Assembly (NCBI GenBank): GCA_002221725.1
Contig: NJFT01000050.1
Coordinates: 124,001-188,000, forward strand
Length of the DNA stretch: 64,000 nucleotides
Direction of reading: 5' to 3'
From: Scedosporium boydii
Taxonomy: Eukaryota > Ascomycota > Sordariomycetes > Microascales > Microascaceae
Part shown: piece after piece, positions 50,301 to 61,860 of the stretch
How the letters are laid out: the number at the start of each line of letters is the position of its first letter
Numbering within the stretch: position 1 is the first letter of the stretch
The notes under the pieces: generated by a model
The model's input: the letters and a program-made list of their open reading frames with translations, nothing else
What the model was told of the DNA's origin: nothing
Database searches by the model: none
Translations under genes and position numbers: made by a program

Positions 50301-53300
50301 CCGTTTAAGGCGTTATCTGATGGCGCTCTTTAACCCATGGCATTCTAACTTCCACGATGCAACCATACCTCATCTCTTTCCCCTCTCTGTCATTCTCTTT
50401 CCGGACGAGAAATCTTGGAGAGGCTTAATTAAGATTTTCGCTAGTGAAAAAAACTATCTACAGGGGATGGAGAGAGGCTGGAAATATCATGACCAGACTC
50501 TTACGAAAAGTATTGACACAACCGTCATTGGTGTGATTGGTGTGATACCGGTTACCGCATGAGAAATATTGATGATGTTTACCGAGAAAAGAGAGGAGAA
50601 ACCTTGCAGAGACCGGTTGAAAAGTGGCGTCGAAGTCGTATTATTCTCGATTGAGCTGTACGTCGTATTGTTTGTATCAACCAGTCGTGTTTCTGACAAT
50701 TGTCACTCTTGCTCTGCCCAGAGTCTTTGAACAAGGGAAAGAATGAGGGAAACCCGGCACTACTGCAAGCCCAGATGCTCGATGCTCTCAAGGCGTGTAA
50801 GTTGCTACGGGGAGCTGAGTTTTTCCAGGTTTTTCTTTAGCCTCCTCTCTCCTTGGGGTCCTTTTGTAAGAAGATTATTATTATATCGGTGTCCAGGTGA
50901 GGTTCAGCTCGGCATTATCCCAAGAGGCTTGCTGGAAAACCTCGTAATTAGATCCATTGATCAATATTCAATATATTAATGCGGTATTGCCAGCGCATCC
51001 GTCCGCTTCGTCCCGAGGCTTTTTTTTTTTTTTATAGTATCCCAACCCGGAAAGTGGAAGAAGCGGAAAAAGCGTCCGTCAGCTGGAAGCTACGGCAGCA
51101 GCAGATGGGTCCCCGTCATCCTCTAATGTACGAGAGCAACGCCCAGAGACGAACATGGAAGCTGGCATTTGTCATTGAAAGCTGGGCAAGTCTGACAAGA
51201 GTGGGTCAGGCCCAACTCCGGAGCGGGCCTGAGGCGACTTCCTTCACGTCTGGCCTGGTTTCTACGAATGGAAAGATGAAAAGGAAACACTTACAAAACT
51301 GCCTTTTTCTCTTTTCTTCGTTAGCGCGGCCTAAGCCCCCCCGCCCACGTTTTTTTTTTCCCTTCCTTGAACGTTGAACTTCCTCGTGTCCGGAGCTCTC
51401 GGTCAGCTCCGCATTACCTGCCTTGAAACAGGGAAAACGAAAGGGTATTAACCCAAAACGAAACCCCCATGTTTGGGTATCGACAAGACAAGGGAACAAG
51501 GGAGGGGGATGATCAGACTTTCGTGCCAACTTTTCACCCATTTGACGTCTTCGTGTCTCTCTGCTCCCGCACCCTGGCAGCCTTGCGTGCGAAGCGCGAG
51601 ATATTGGGACATTTCCAGATGACAGGTCGCCACTGCTCTCCGATTTTCGATATTCTTTCCCGACTTGGGGTTGGAGTTTACTTGTATGATTTTCTGTGGG
51701 GGTTTTTTGTCAATAGCGTATAAAGCTTGTACATGGCGTACATGCAACCTGACGTATCGAATAAACGTCCGTCGATGCTTCTCTCGTGCATGCTCGTAAA
51801 CCTTGGACGCCTGGGCCCGGACATGACACAGGGAACTGGGCTGGAGAGAGAAACATTGAACGTACGAGACTATGAGGGGCCGCAAGTGAGATTGGGGCCA
51901 CAGCTCTGTTACATCTGATGAGGCCTTGACCTTGCTGATGGGGAAATCCAGATCCATATTGTAATTGCTTGACTTCTTCTTTTTCATGATTGTATGAGGT
52001 ATCTTGTCGATGTTGTCATGACTTGGCAAAGTGACTGATTCATGACAGCCCGGGGGGGGGGGAGGTACCGGTCTTTTGCAGATCTTCCTTTTCTCTTAAA
52101 TTTTTTATTTTTATTTTTTATGATTTTATTTTTATTTTATTTTCTTCTCGGGCTTTTATGTTGGCGAAGTCCGGCAAATTCAACATATATCCACCCAATC
52201 GATCCTTTATGCATGGCATAAACAGGATGATGAGGGCAGGATCTGATGGATTGATATCCAATTCTCCATCCTCCTTTGCTCTGCCAGGAGGCGTAATACT
52301 TCCGTAGTAATAAATATAGTACAGATCAATCCTTTAGTTCAGATCCCGCCCCAGTTTTTGTTTCTCTTTTTCCAAGAACATCCAAAGCCAAGGAAATATT
52401 TCCCAGGAACCCAGGGACCCAGGGGCCAGACCCAGTTTGTTAGTGTCGTCTCATGTCTCACGTCTCATGTCTCCAGTGGATTTGTACTTGTAAGAAAAAA
52501 TAAGCCTTGTCAAGTCGAAGATCGAAATCTTGGCCCCATTGATACATGGACCTTGAGACCACTACTTGTACGTTCCCTCCCCCCAGTTTCTGGCCCCCGA
52601 AGGCTCCGGTGGCTCCTTGGAAGTGAAAGAGTGTTTGCAAAAGCAGCCCGATGCCAAGGTGTTTTTGGTTTGGCTTTCTACTTGTATTCCCCCCTTAAAA
52701 GTTGGAGACCTGGATCTCACTTGCCATTGACGCGTTCTTTCCTTTCCTCTCTTCTCTCTTTGCTCTTGGACCTTTCTCTATCTTATCTATCGAATCCGGT
52801 CTATCGTTCCCGGATCTTTTTCTTTGTTCTTTTTTGGAGTACATTTTTGTTTCTTCTTGCTTGCTTCTTTGAGATATCCCGTCGTCGTTGGTTATACCTT
52901 GTCGTTCTCGGTGTCTTCAATCTTTCTTCCGAGCCACACCGAACATCGAATCTCTATCTTCAATCGACACTAAGGCCCGATCACTACCACCACCACCACC
53001 TTCGGCCTTCACTCTTTGCTTCCAACTCCCGAAGTGGCTCACCGTCTTCCGAAAACAGAGCCTCACACCCCAATCCATCGCTGCCGTCCGTTCCGGTTGC
53101 CCGTTTTCGAAATTCTTCGAACCAACGAGATTATGCTTATTTCCCTTCCAATATTAGAACCTTGAACAATTTGGTTCCTTCCGCCCAAAACCGGCCCAGG
53201 GAAATATCACCAAAAGAGTGACGCCTACAGCTCCCAGAACCAATAAATCCCCCAAAACGGTTTAAATCACCAACCTTAAACCAGGGGGTGTGCGAAGCTC

Positions 53301-53532
53301 TCAAAAAGCGTGCTGTCACTTTGCCCCAGCGCGCTAATTCCGACGTTGCATTTCCTACGGTATACGAAGTCGAGCTGGGAAACCCGAACCATTGGAAATC
53401 AAACCAATTCGACCCGATTCGAAGTACCTCTGGTTCCTGGTTCCTTGGTTCCAGCTTTCCCTGCCAAGTCATACTTACACCGCACAACGGTTGGGAGGGT
53501 ACTTACCCCCTCTTTCCCCCCGCCCACACACA
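44333..53532. other. 9.2-kb gene-free region between uge3 and sph3
   Basis: No recognisable gene. The left end is the uge3 3' region (T-rich, to about 45100). TACGAAGTA-type motifs lie at 45259, 48150, 48157 (overlapping) and 48641. An 11-G run lies near 52051 and an A/T-only tract at about 52100-52142. From about 52730 to 53000 the plus strand is C/T-rich, followed by the immediate upstream region of sph3. A 287-codon open frame at 52358-53221 has no ATG and mirrors the pyrimidine-rich leader (Leu/Ser/Phe-rich), so it is not called as a gene. Confidence 0.6.
52730..52737 (+). promoter_or_regulatory. StuA-response-element-like site upstream of sph3
   Basis: ACGCGTTC fits the StRE consensus (A/T)CGCG(T/A)N(A/C), and the complementary strand (ACGCGTCA) fits as well. 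It lies about 800 bp upstream of the sph3 ATG. Its core ACGCGT is also an MCB-type cell-cycle box, so the assignment is weak. Confidence 0.22.
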
Positions 53533-54759
53533 ATGTCCTCCAAAAGAAGCAAGAGACTATCAATCCTAGTCTCCAGACTCATGCACCGCCCTCGCAAACA
53601 CATCGTCGCCGAGTCAGTATCATCGTCCTCACGACCGGCAACATCAGCCTCATCCCCAACCGATACCACCACCACCCCTGTCAATAACACTACCACCACG
53701 ACACCAAGCACACCACCCGTTATCCCGGCCCTACAGCTAGGAGAGACAACGGCGTCACCAGAAGGATCGAGCCTAAACCTGCCCCTAATCTTATCCTCCA
53801 CCCCTACCCCGTCAACTAGCACGCCTAGTTCCAGTGGCACCTCCAAATCGGACCCTGTGCTAGCCATGCCCTCCTCAGGTGCCTCCACGCCTCCCACGAC
53901 CATCCACAGCTCCCATTCCTCCCTCCCCAGCACGCCGCGCCGGCGCGCCTCCCCCGTTCCAGACCAATCGCCCACCAGCCCCTTCATCTGCATCCCCCTC
54001 TACATCTACCCGAACCCTCAGGCCTGGGAGCCCCTGGTCGAGGCGGCACTAGCACACCCGACCTCGTACTTCCACGCCGTGGTGAACCCCAGTAACGGGC
54101 CGGGGACCACACCGCTGCCGGATGAGAACTACGTCGATGCCCTACGGCGTCTCTCGGCGCTGCCTAATGTGACTATCCTCGGCTACGTCCACGTCACGTA
54201 TGGTAAGCGGCCGGTCACCGATGTCGAGAATGATATCGGTGAGTACGCTGCCTGGAGCACGCGGGACACTTTCAAGGCTAGCGACGACTACTATGAGGAG
54301 TCGGCGCGCATCAGGATAGACGGCATCTTCTTCGACGAGACGCCCTCCGATCCGGAGATGCTGCCCTACATGTCCCGCGTGTCCCGGTGCGCCAAGCGTC
54401 TTTTACGCGGTGCCAAGAGCGGAGCCAACGGTCTCGTCATGCTCAACCCCGGCGTCGTGGTGGCGCCGGCATACTACGACATGGCGGACTACGTCGTGGC
54501 GTTCGAGCAGGCCCACGAGCACTGGAATGCCACCAGGGATGAGTTCCTAGAGGGCCTGGGCGGGCGGTCGAGGAGGCAGAAGACGGTCGTCATGGTGCAT
54601 ACGTGTCCTGAGGAGCAGACCAAGGTCGAGGGGCTTGTTGGCGAGGTGAGGAAGGCGGGGATTTGTGGGCAGTTCCTTACTGAGCAGGTTAACGGCGGGT
54701 ATTCGCAGTGGCCTTGCTGGTGGAGCCAATATGTTGATTCCGTCTTTTTGTATCAGTAG
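53533..54759 (+). CDS. sph3: Spherulin-4-like GH135 galactosaminogalactan hydrolase
   Basis: Glycoside hydrolase family 135 (spherulin 4 type). In A. fumigatus this endo-acting GalNAc hydrolase is needed for galactosaminogalactan synthesis. One exon, 408 residues. The start is the ATG at 53533 (MSSKRSKRLSILVSRLMHRP); the frame is open further upstream but no ATG precedes it. Residues 30-150 are a Ser/Thr/Pro-rich, low-complexity linker. The catalytic domain (about 151-408) begins FICIPLYIYPNPQAWEPLVE. The acidic residues expected at the active site are present: D268-E269 in DGIFFDETPSD and E325 in VVAFEQAHEHW. The C-terminus GGYSQWPCWWSQYVDSVF is characteristic. I see no membrane anchor or signal peptide in this model, unlike the anchored A. 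fumigatus enzyme. It converges on ega3 with about 720 bp between stops. Confidence 0.92.
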   Translation: MSSKRSKRLSILVSRLMHRPRKHIVAESVSSSSRPATSASSPTDTTTTPVNNTTTTTPSTPPVIPALQLGETTASPEGSSLNLPLILSSTPTPSTSTPSSSGTSKSDPVLAMPSSGASTPPTTIHSSHSSLPSTPRRRASPVPDQSPTSPFICIPLYIYPNPQAWEPLVEAALAHPTSYFHAVVNPSNGPGTTPLPDENYVDALRRLSALPNVTILGYVHVTYGKRPVTDVENDIGEYAAWSTRDTFKASDDYYEESARIRIDGIFFDETPSDPEMLPYMSRVSRCAKRLLRGAKSGANGLVMLNPGVVVAPAYYDMADYVVAFEQAHEHWNATRDEFLEGLGGRSRRQKTVVMVHTCPEEQTKVEGLVGEVRKAGICGQFLTEQVNGGYSQWPCWWSQYVDSVFLYQ

Positions 54760-55480
54760 AGGGGAAAGAGAAGACGGAATGGGATTTAATGGTGAGAAAG
54801 GCTTGGCTCTAGTGTAACCTGGGCCAAGAGAAAGTTTATCTGGGCATCATTTCAGAGGCGTGAGTCCATCGACAAAGCCAAGGTCTGGGCAGTGGGCTCT
54901 TGGGAACCCTCGGGAACAAGGGGGTGGTGTGCATTGAAGAAAAAAAGAAAGGAAAAAGAACAAAAAAAGATTCGAAAAAAGGCTTGGTATCGTGAAGCCA
55001 AGACGTTGGTTTGGGAATTTAATGTATCATGGGCATTCTATATATATCATCAGACAGGCATCTTTTTCTTTGCATGGTTTAAACAAGGCTTGGGCATCAT
55101 CAATCATTTACTTGGCGGATCCGGCATTCTGGTACTTGATTTGCGACCAAGACAACAATAAGACTAGCCGCGAAGTAGTGTACAGAAGTGTACAGAATTA
55201 CACTGCAAATACAAAACGAAATATTCGTGGCAAATGGGATATCAATTGATCTAAATTAACGTAATAAGATGACCAAAAAGGAGTGAAGAAAAAGCACGAG
55301 GGGAATAAAAAAAAGGGGGAATAAAACAATAAAAATTACAAGTGCCCTCCCCCCATGAGAATTAGCGAGAGAGAAATGCCCCATGCTCTGTCTGCTGTAT
55401 GATGGTCTAACACAATTTGCGAAAGAAAAACAAGCCCATATAAAAAAGTAAGAAAAAAAAATTAAAAGAGTGTAATCCTT
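54760..55480. other. Convergent 3' intergenic region between sph3 and ega3
   Basis: About 720 bp of A-rich sequence, presumed to contain the facing 3' untranslated regions and poly-adenylation sites of sph3 and ega3. No gene was recognised. Confidence 0.55.
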
Positions 55481-56578
55481 CTACGCATCCTGAATCGACG
55501 TCGTAAATGTCTTCCCGTCACAATACTCCACCCACCCATCAAGATTCATATTCTTCAACACGGTGCTAAACTCCCCAGCGCCCTGGCTCGCGCACCTCCT
55601 CTTCGACTCGTCGGCGAGGCTTGTGCCCTTGGGGAGCTCCTCCTTGGGATACTCGATGCGGAAGACGGGCTTCTTGGCCGTGATGAACTTTTCAAAGGTG
55701 CCGCACTCGTCGAACTGGCCGCACTGCTCGTTGACGGAGAAGTCGACGTAGGGGAGGGCCTGTTCGATGATGTCGCCGGCGTTCTTGAGGCCTACGGCCA
55801 TTTTGTACTTGGCGGCCTCGAGGGAGAGGAATTTCATGAAGTCGACAGAGTCTTTGGCGGTGAGGTCGAGGCCGTTGTCGTTTTGCTTCGGTGGGGGAGT
55901 TAGTTCGTTGCCTCAAAGATAGAAAGAAAAAAAAAGAGTGATGCTGGAATTGAGAAGGGTTGGGTTCTTTCCACTTACGTATCCGTCGACATTGTCGGGG
56001 TCGATAGCATCGCAGCCCTTGTCGGCAGCAATCTTGATCCTCGCCGCCATGATAGAACGAACGTTCGCACTCGAAAGCTTCAACCACTTCTCGCCAGGCC
56101 ACCCATCAAGCTCCTTGCCAAGATCATCCGGTTGGAACTTATCCTTATCAGACCTCCAGTCCTCGTAGGAACCGGCACTGAAGTAGCAAATAACCTTCTT
56201 CCCCTTCTTCTGCAGCTCGGAAAAGTTCTCGGCATCGTTGTTGAACAAATCCAAATCGTACACGGCCACGTCGGGCGTCAGCTCCTTCGTCAGGTCGATA
56301 GGGTGGAGGAGGATGATCTGCCACGAGTCGCCCACGGCGGGCGTCCACTTCAACGTGCGGTTGACTCCCGTGTCGGGCGGGCCGAGGTCCTCGTTGCCGC
56401 TGTCGTCGCCATCGTCGCCTTTACGGAGGCCTAGGCCGAGACCGAGACCGAGGGCTAGACCGATCACGACGATCACTCCGGCGATTATGAAGGCGAGGCG
56501 GCGCCAGCGGGTGGGGTTGGCGACGCGGAGTTGGTCGCCCTTGCCTACGGAGTCGGAGTTGTAGTTTAGTTGAGACAT
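55481..56578 (-). CDS. ega3: GH114 endo-alpha-1,4-galactosaminidase, type II membrane protein
   Basis: Glycoside hydrolase family 114. The A. fumigatus homologue Ega3 cleaves de-N-acetylated (galactosamine) stretches of galactosaminogalactan. Exons, minus strand: 55979-56578 and 55481-55885, joined across a 93-bp intron (donor GTAAGT, branch CTAAC, acceptor GAAG); 334 residues. The start is the ATG at 56578 (MSQLNYNSDSVGKGDQLRV); the open frame upstream lacks an ATG. A basic stretch RWRR precedes one membrane helix (about 28-50), giving type II topology with the catalytic domain outside. The hydrolase domain runs from about 80: KWTPAVGDSWQIILLHPIDL, VICYFSAGSYEDWR, then GCDAIDPDNVDGYQND (acidic residues at 190-198) and FSVNEQCGQFDEC (E253), the expected active-site segments. 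It lies between sph3 and agd3. Confidence 0.93.
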
Positions 56579-58110
56579 GGTCGGCGATTTATGTGTAGTG
56601 TGTAGCTGTCTCGTTCGAAAAAGAGAGGGTGGTTCGGGGTGGTGTCGGCGGGTGGGAGAGGCCGACCTCGCGCGAAACAATTAAGCTTCACTGAGAGGGC
56701 GTCGTGGGATCGGTTTAATTTTTCGGAGGCGGTCGATCAATGACGTGGGAATTGGGTGCGTGCCCTTTTTTTTGCTTGTCGGAGATCCCCTGGTAGGGAG
56801 TGTTCCTTGTTCCCAGTCGAATTGGGGAGGTCTTGGCTGACAAGGCTCGAGTTGATCGTCGGAGAGCTGAGAGAAAGGTAAAAAGAGAAAGAACAAAAGA
56901 GGGATGCGAACGAGGGTCCGAAATGGATATATTTATTCCCTCTAGAAAAATGGAGTCGTCGGCCAAAAACAGAATATCAAACGAACGTCTGCAAAACCAC
57001 CAACAATTAAAAAAAGAAAAGATCGTCAGAATACAGTCAAAGAGGGCCAGGAACTTTTTGCTCTTTTACTCCACAGACGCGTGGCAGTGGTGGTTGCTCT
57101 TGAGCCACGATGCAGGACAAGGGAGAGAAAAAAAGGACCAAAGAACAGAAAGGCCGAGTCGGAATGCGGAGAATTGGTGGGCTTGGAAAAGGGCCGCTGA
57201 GAGGGCTGTTAGATTGAGGCTGTCGTCAGCGCGGGCTTGGGAAACGTTGGACCACCCCGGGTGAGGCGGAGCTTTCTGCGTGCGTGCAATGAACATGAAC
57301 TGCAATTGTCTGGGCGCTGGAAAGGCCGGGATGGCGCCAAGAAACGGATCTGATGAGAACGGGTTGGTTGGTCGCTGTTGGACAGGACTGAGAGGTTTTA
57401 GGCGCTGCTTTAGAGGGAGGCAACCACTGATTCAGGTGTGGGAAATGGGGTTCTGTGGACTGCTGGTCGAATCGTCAAGGCACCTGACAGGACCTGTGCT
57501 CGATTGGCTGCGCCGTTTCTGGTAAGTTTACTACCAGCCCTACAAGTCCATGTCTACGAGGGATTTGGCTCGACTTGGAGGTACCAAGTTGGAACTCAAG
57601 AGGGCAGCAAAAAAGGTGATGTGGTATTCTAGGCGGCAGTTCAGGGATGTTGGACGGCCCTACGCCCTCGCAGAGTAGGATCGTCGTATTAGCTCGAATC
57701 GGGCGGGAAAGGCCTGTTGTTCTTCTTGCATTGAGTGAGGTGGAGACGGAATTGCGACTTTAATGCTAGTGTAGGTCGATAAAATGATAAAATGGACATT
57801 GCATGGATGTTATGAGGAGTGTAAAGTTTGCTGATGTCTTTTCAATTCTTCGATGGGTCTAGCCTGGCCTAGATCAACCGAACCCCTTTACTGCCTCTGT
57901 CCACAGTCGGTTGTGACGAGGATGAGTGGATCTGCTGGTGCTATTTGCCCGCGGCCGTGTTAAGACATTGATCAATTGAAGATTATATCTCAATTGATCC
58001 GGGTGGAATGAGATTGAGACTACGAAATATTGTAGCCACAGCGGGGTTTATTCCCACCAGTCGGCTCCAGAGAAATTGTCAGAAAACCCAGGTCTTTTTA
58101 CTGGTGGCAT

Positions 58111-58125
58111 GACAGAGAGACAGAC

Positions 58126-58156
<31 letters not shown>
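58111..58156. repeat. GACAGA/CAGA tandem repeat
   Basis: Short tandem repeat of the 4-base unit CAGA mixed with GAGA, about 46 bp. It lies between ega3 and agd3. Its complement reads as a Leu-Ser-Val-Cys repeat in one frame, which is not a real protein. Confidence 0.9.
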
Positions 58157-58157
<1 letters not shown>

Positions 58158-59617
58158 GACCTGGCCAGGAGCGTTCATGCCCTCTTGTTGAACTTGGATG
58201 GCTTCGGATGAGAAGAGGTGGAAACCGAATGTTGCGGTGATGAATACGAAAATACAAGTGATATTGCGCACGTACTTCGCACGAGAGAATGAGAAAGTCG
58301 CCAGATTTGAAGAGCCTGGTTAATGTCGCGGTGTTGGGCTGCTCCAGTCAAGCGAAGTCGTACAGGCAGATGCGACCCCGGATTCGGGAACCGTAACGCA
58401 GAATACGGAGCTGCGTTGTTCCCGACAACTGAAGAGTACCTTCATTGATCGAAGGAGTACATCGTGTACTTTAAGTACTTAGTGCTGACAAGGACAAGGA
58501 CAGGGCCTAATTTGAAGTTTAAACGTGGGTAGGACAGCGCATTCCGTATTCCCTTTGCTCCCTCCCCACTGTCTCAAGTACACTACACTAGGCGTGTCCG
58601 CGCTGCCCCTCTCTGTTGCTTTGTCTCTCGTATTCAGTGGAGCCCGAGCTGGAGTGGGACCCATCGAAGAAACAATAGAAAATGCAACGGAGAAAAAAAA
58701 TGGGACGAAGTTCCCTCCTTGTACATCCATCCACACAGTCGCCAACAGCCGAACAAGGATCAAGGGTAAAGGACCCTAGCACGCACGTTCTTGGCCCTGT
58801 AGGCCCGCGCATACGCCGACAGATACGGCGGCCCTGTGAATGGAACATGACGTGCGCGGGCACAGTCTCTCGCACACAATAACACCAGTCGAATTGGGCC
58901 AGCAGCGCGAAATGTCGTTTCTCAGGCAGGAAAGGCCCCCCTGGTCCATTTCTCCTCCATTTCTCCCCCAATGCGACTAGTCCCCTTTCAGGGGGCGTAA
59001 GCACAGCGAACCATTTCGATGGGTCCCTAACCTTGCCTGAGCCAATGGTGTTTTTGGGCATACGCTGCCGAAATTGGCATGAGTATTGACGCCATGGCAT
59101 GGTCGATGCGTTGTTCCAGCATTCAGCATTACGAGGCACTGCAACTCTGCGCTCACAACGAGAGATATTCGCACGCCAATGGTCAGTGCTGGATGCTCCA
59201 TGAGGTCTTCCGGAAAGGCGGAAGGTGAAAAATATCCAATATTTCATGTCGTGTACGCCGTATGGCGAAATTCTTCGCGAGGGGAACGGTGATGGGGTCA
59301 GCGTCAGTGCAGGATGCAGTCAATCATTCAATGCTGACATTGCATGTTATATTCGACTAGCATCATCACCGTGAAGATGGAGGATGTCATGATCTTCATT
59401 TCGATTACTTGGAATGGCGCTTTTCTCAAGATGTGACCTCTTTAACGTCGTCGGGGCGCATCGCGTAGTTTGCCAACACCCGAGACATTCGGGCGGTTAA
59501 CAGAGAACGGTGACACTGATCGGCGAATTTCTTTTTTGACCTGAGGCTGTCTGTGTGTGTTCTTCATGTCGTGGGCGCCGAGACACACATCCACACTCAC
59601 TCACATAAACTTACAAT

Positions 59618-59636
59618 CACACACACACACACACAC
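59618..59636. repeat. CA dinucleotide repeat
   Basis: About nine CA units in the region between ega3 and agd3. It is a simple microsatellite. Confidence 0.9.
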
Positions 59637-61852
59637 TCAAGACGGAACCCGGCATTGGAGAATTTGGCAGCTCAGTACCTCCTAGTGAGATTCGATTTCA
59701 GGTGATGGTACCACCCGCCGTACGATTGAGTTTGGAGCACTACCAAGCTGCTCCTACCCTTGGAAATTGGGCGAATCATATGTCCCGAACGAGCATAGCT
59801 TCAGGCCCCACACTTTTTGGGCTGTGCGGAAAGAAGAAGGAGTGGAAATACTTTGGCAGCACCAGCGGCGGCATAGCTCTTGCAATACTGTCCAGAAGTA
59901 CACGTGGGGTGCAACGGGGTATTGTGGTGATTTCTACAAGGAGTGTACACAAGTACAAACTTTGTAAGCAAGAAAAAGGGTTGACAGCAGCACAGGAGAA
60001 GAGAAGAAACCAGGTCGTGGCTGCCCACAAAATTAAGATAGCATTGGTTGGCGCTAATGCGTCGTGCCTGAACCTGGCGCTGGAGTTCAACACCCTCTCC
60101 GATCGCCCCTTCCACCCCTTTTTGGGCGAGGTACGAAGTACATTTATTGACATTTGTCAATGCTTTCGATTGTCACAAAGTATACTTACTGGCTTCACAG
60201 CGTTCACTTTCGATTCTAGGCACTGAAGACGGACCCATTCCAGTGGACCTGGCGCTAGAGGTGCCCACTAAGTCAGTGAAGCTGAGCCTAGAAATGCTCC
60301 GACGATGCCGTGGAGAGGCCTGACGCCACGGTCGTACCGACTTCATGTCGGAATTTCTCATCCACTTTTCAAGGCCTTCTCCTCTCGATCCCGTAGGACA
60401 AACTGCGGCGATCTCCCCGGCTGGTCAGTGTGTTTCTGTCCGCTTCGGCTAAGGAGCCGACTCGCTTCTGGACAGTGCTTGAATAAGGAGTCAATGGAGA
60501 TCCCCAAGGGGTGACCAAAGCGACGGCCTCTGGCGGGAACGGAACGAGGCAACAAAGCGCCACTTCATTTCCCTTGCTTCTCGTCGGATGGAGTGCCGAA
60601 AGTTGCATACAAAACGGAAGATATCTGCGCTGTATTACCTCAGTCTATTCCGTACAAAGTATGTGATACTTCGGACGAGCCTGCTCAGTAATATTATGTA
60701 CTCCTGGGAACAGAACGGGAAAAAGGAGTGGACCTACACTTTGACGGCGCGGAATCCAGGCCAGGGACCAAGGAGAGAGATCCAGGAACCGACCAGCCCA
60801 TCACATTATCGTCATTACGAATAATACGTCTCCATAAGCTCTAGCGTGACGCCCGCTTCCTACGAAATAGGATTGCTTGGGAGGATCAGGATGACATGAC
60901 ATCCTTTTCCTGCATTCCCATAATATTTACCGTTTTCTTAATTTACATCCGCTCGGGCGGTGCCCCCCTTAGCCCTATCGTGATTGCACCTCGCCCGTGG
61001 TTGAGAAGGAGGAGCAGGCAAGTGCTTCGTCCATGCAAAACCAGCCGCACGGGGATCCTTAATATCAGAGAGCGTCGTGTACTTCGTACTTCTCGCGGGT
61101 ACAGGGTACAGGGTACCGAAGGTAGGGCTCGCACACTAACACGTTTCCACTGCGGATCCGGCAGAAATTGGTTAAACGCGCCATGAACCCGAGACTTGGC
61201 CGGGAGCCTCCTTTCATCAGCCCAGCTCAGCTTGAATTCTCGAGCGTAGAGCGGAACCAGGAGTCCTAAGGAGACGCAAGTACCCATATTATTATGCCCC
61301 AAATAGCAATAACCGAAACCCGCTTTAACTCGAGATTTCCGTACCCGGTCTTCACGCTTTCCTCCCTACCCAAATCCCTGGAAATACGGCATCCATATTT
61401 GGGCCCCCGAGCAATCATAGGCGAAAAACCATCCAGCCCATCGGAGGATACTTTGCGCCTCCAACTTCCCACCTTAATCCCGTCGCTGCCCACCCACACA
61501 CCTCATCCATCAATCATGCATGTCTCTGCTGGCAGCAACCACTTTTTCTTCGTATTATGTGACTGGAGCCAAGCCACGTCGCGGGGAGAGAGAACACACC
61601 CACATCAGAGGACCGGGTGTCTGCGTCTCCGCCCGGTTCTTTAATCGCCTGAGTACGAAGCACGAAGCATTGCATTGCTTGTCATAGTTTAGAAATTGAA
61701 TCCGAGACTCTCGTCTGAGACCGTCGAAAATAGCACTATTTTTTTTTCTCCGATGAAGATGACGGAAGATTGCCGAAGGACCTGAGTCGGAGACTGGGTC
61801 TCACCAAGTCGTGTCTTCTACGTTTAGAGTTTGAGTCCGTCAGGTACAGGGC

Positions 61853-61860
61853 ACGCGTCC
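61853..61860 (+). promoter_or_regulatory. StuA-response-element-like site upstream of agd3
   Basis: ACGCGTCC fits the StRE consensus (A/T)CGCG(T/A)N(A/C) on this strand, and ACGCGTGC fits on the other. It lies about 1 kb upstream of the agd3 ATG. It may equally be a chance match or an MCB-type box. Confidence 0.2.

Noticed and set aside
52050..52064. 11-G run as a possible quadruplex
   Set aside because: A single run without further G tracts nearby; not enough for a supported structure.
52358..53221. 287-codon plus-strand open frame before sph3 with a hydrophobic stretch (FFFVLFWSTFLFLLACFF)
   Set aside because: It has no ATG and follows the C/T-rich leader, which translates as Phe/Leu/Ser runs. 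I considered it as a missing membrane anchor for Sph3 but saw no splice pair linking them.
58048..58257. Leu-Ser-Val-Cys repeat protein on the minus strand
   Set aside because: It is only the translation of the CAGA tandem repeat.
58588..59247. 219-codon minus-strand open frame from an ATG
   Set aside because: Composition is Arg/Cys/Trp-rich and unlike the neighbouring proteins; no motif, and the length is possible by chance in this base composition.
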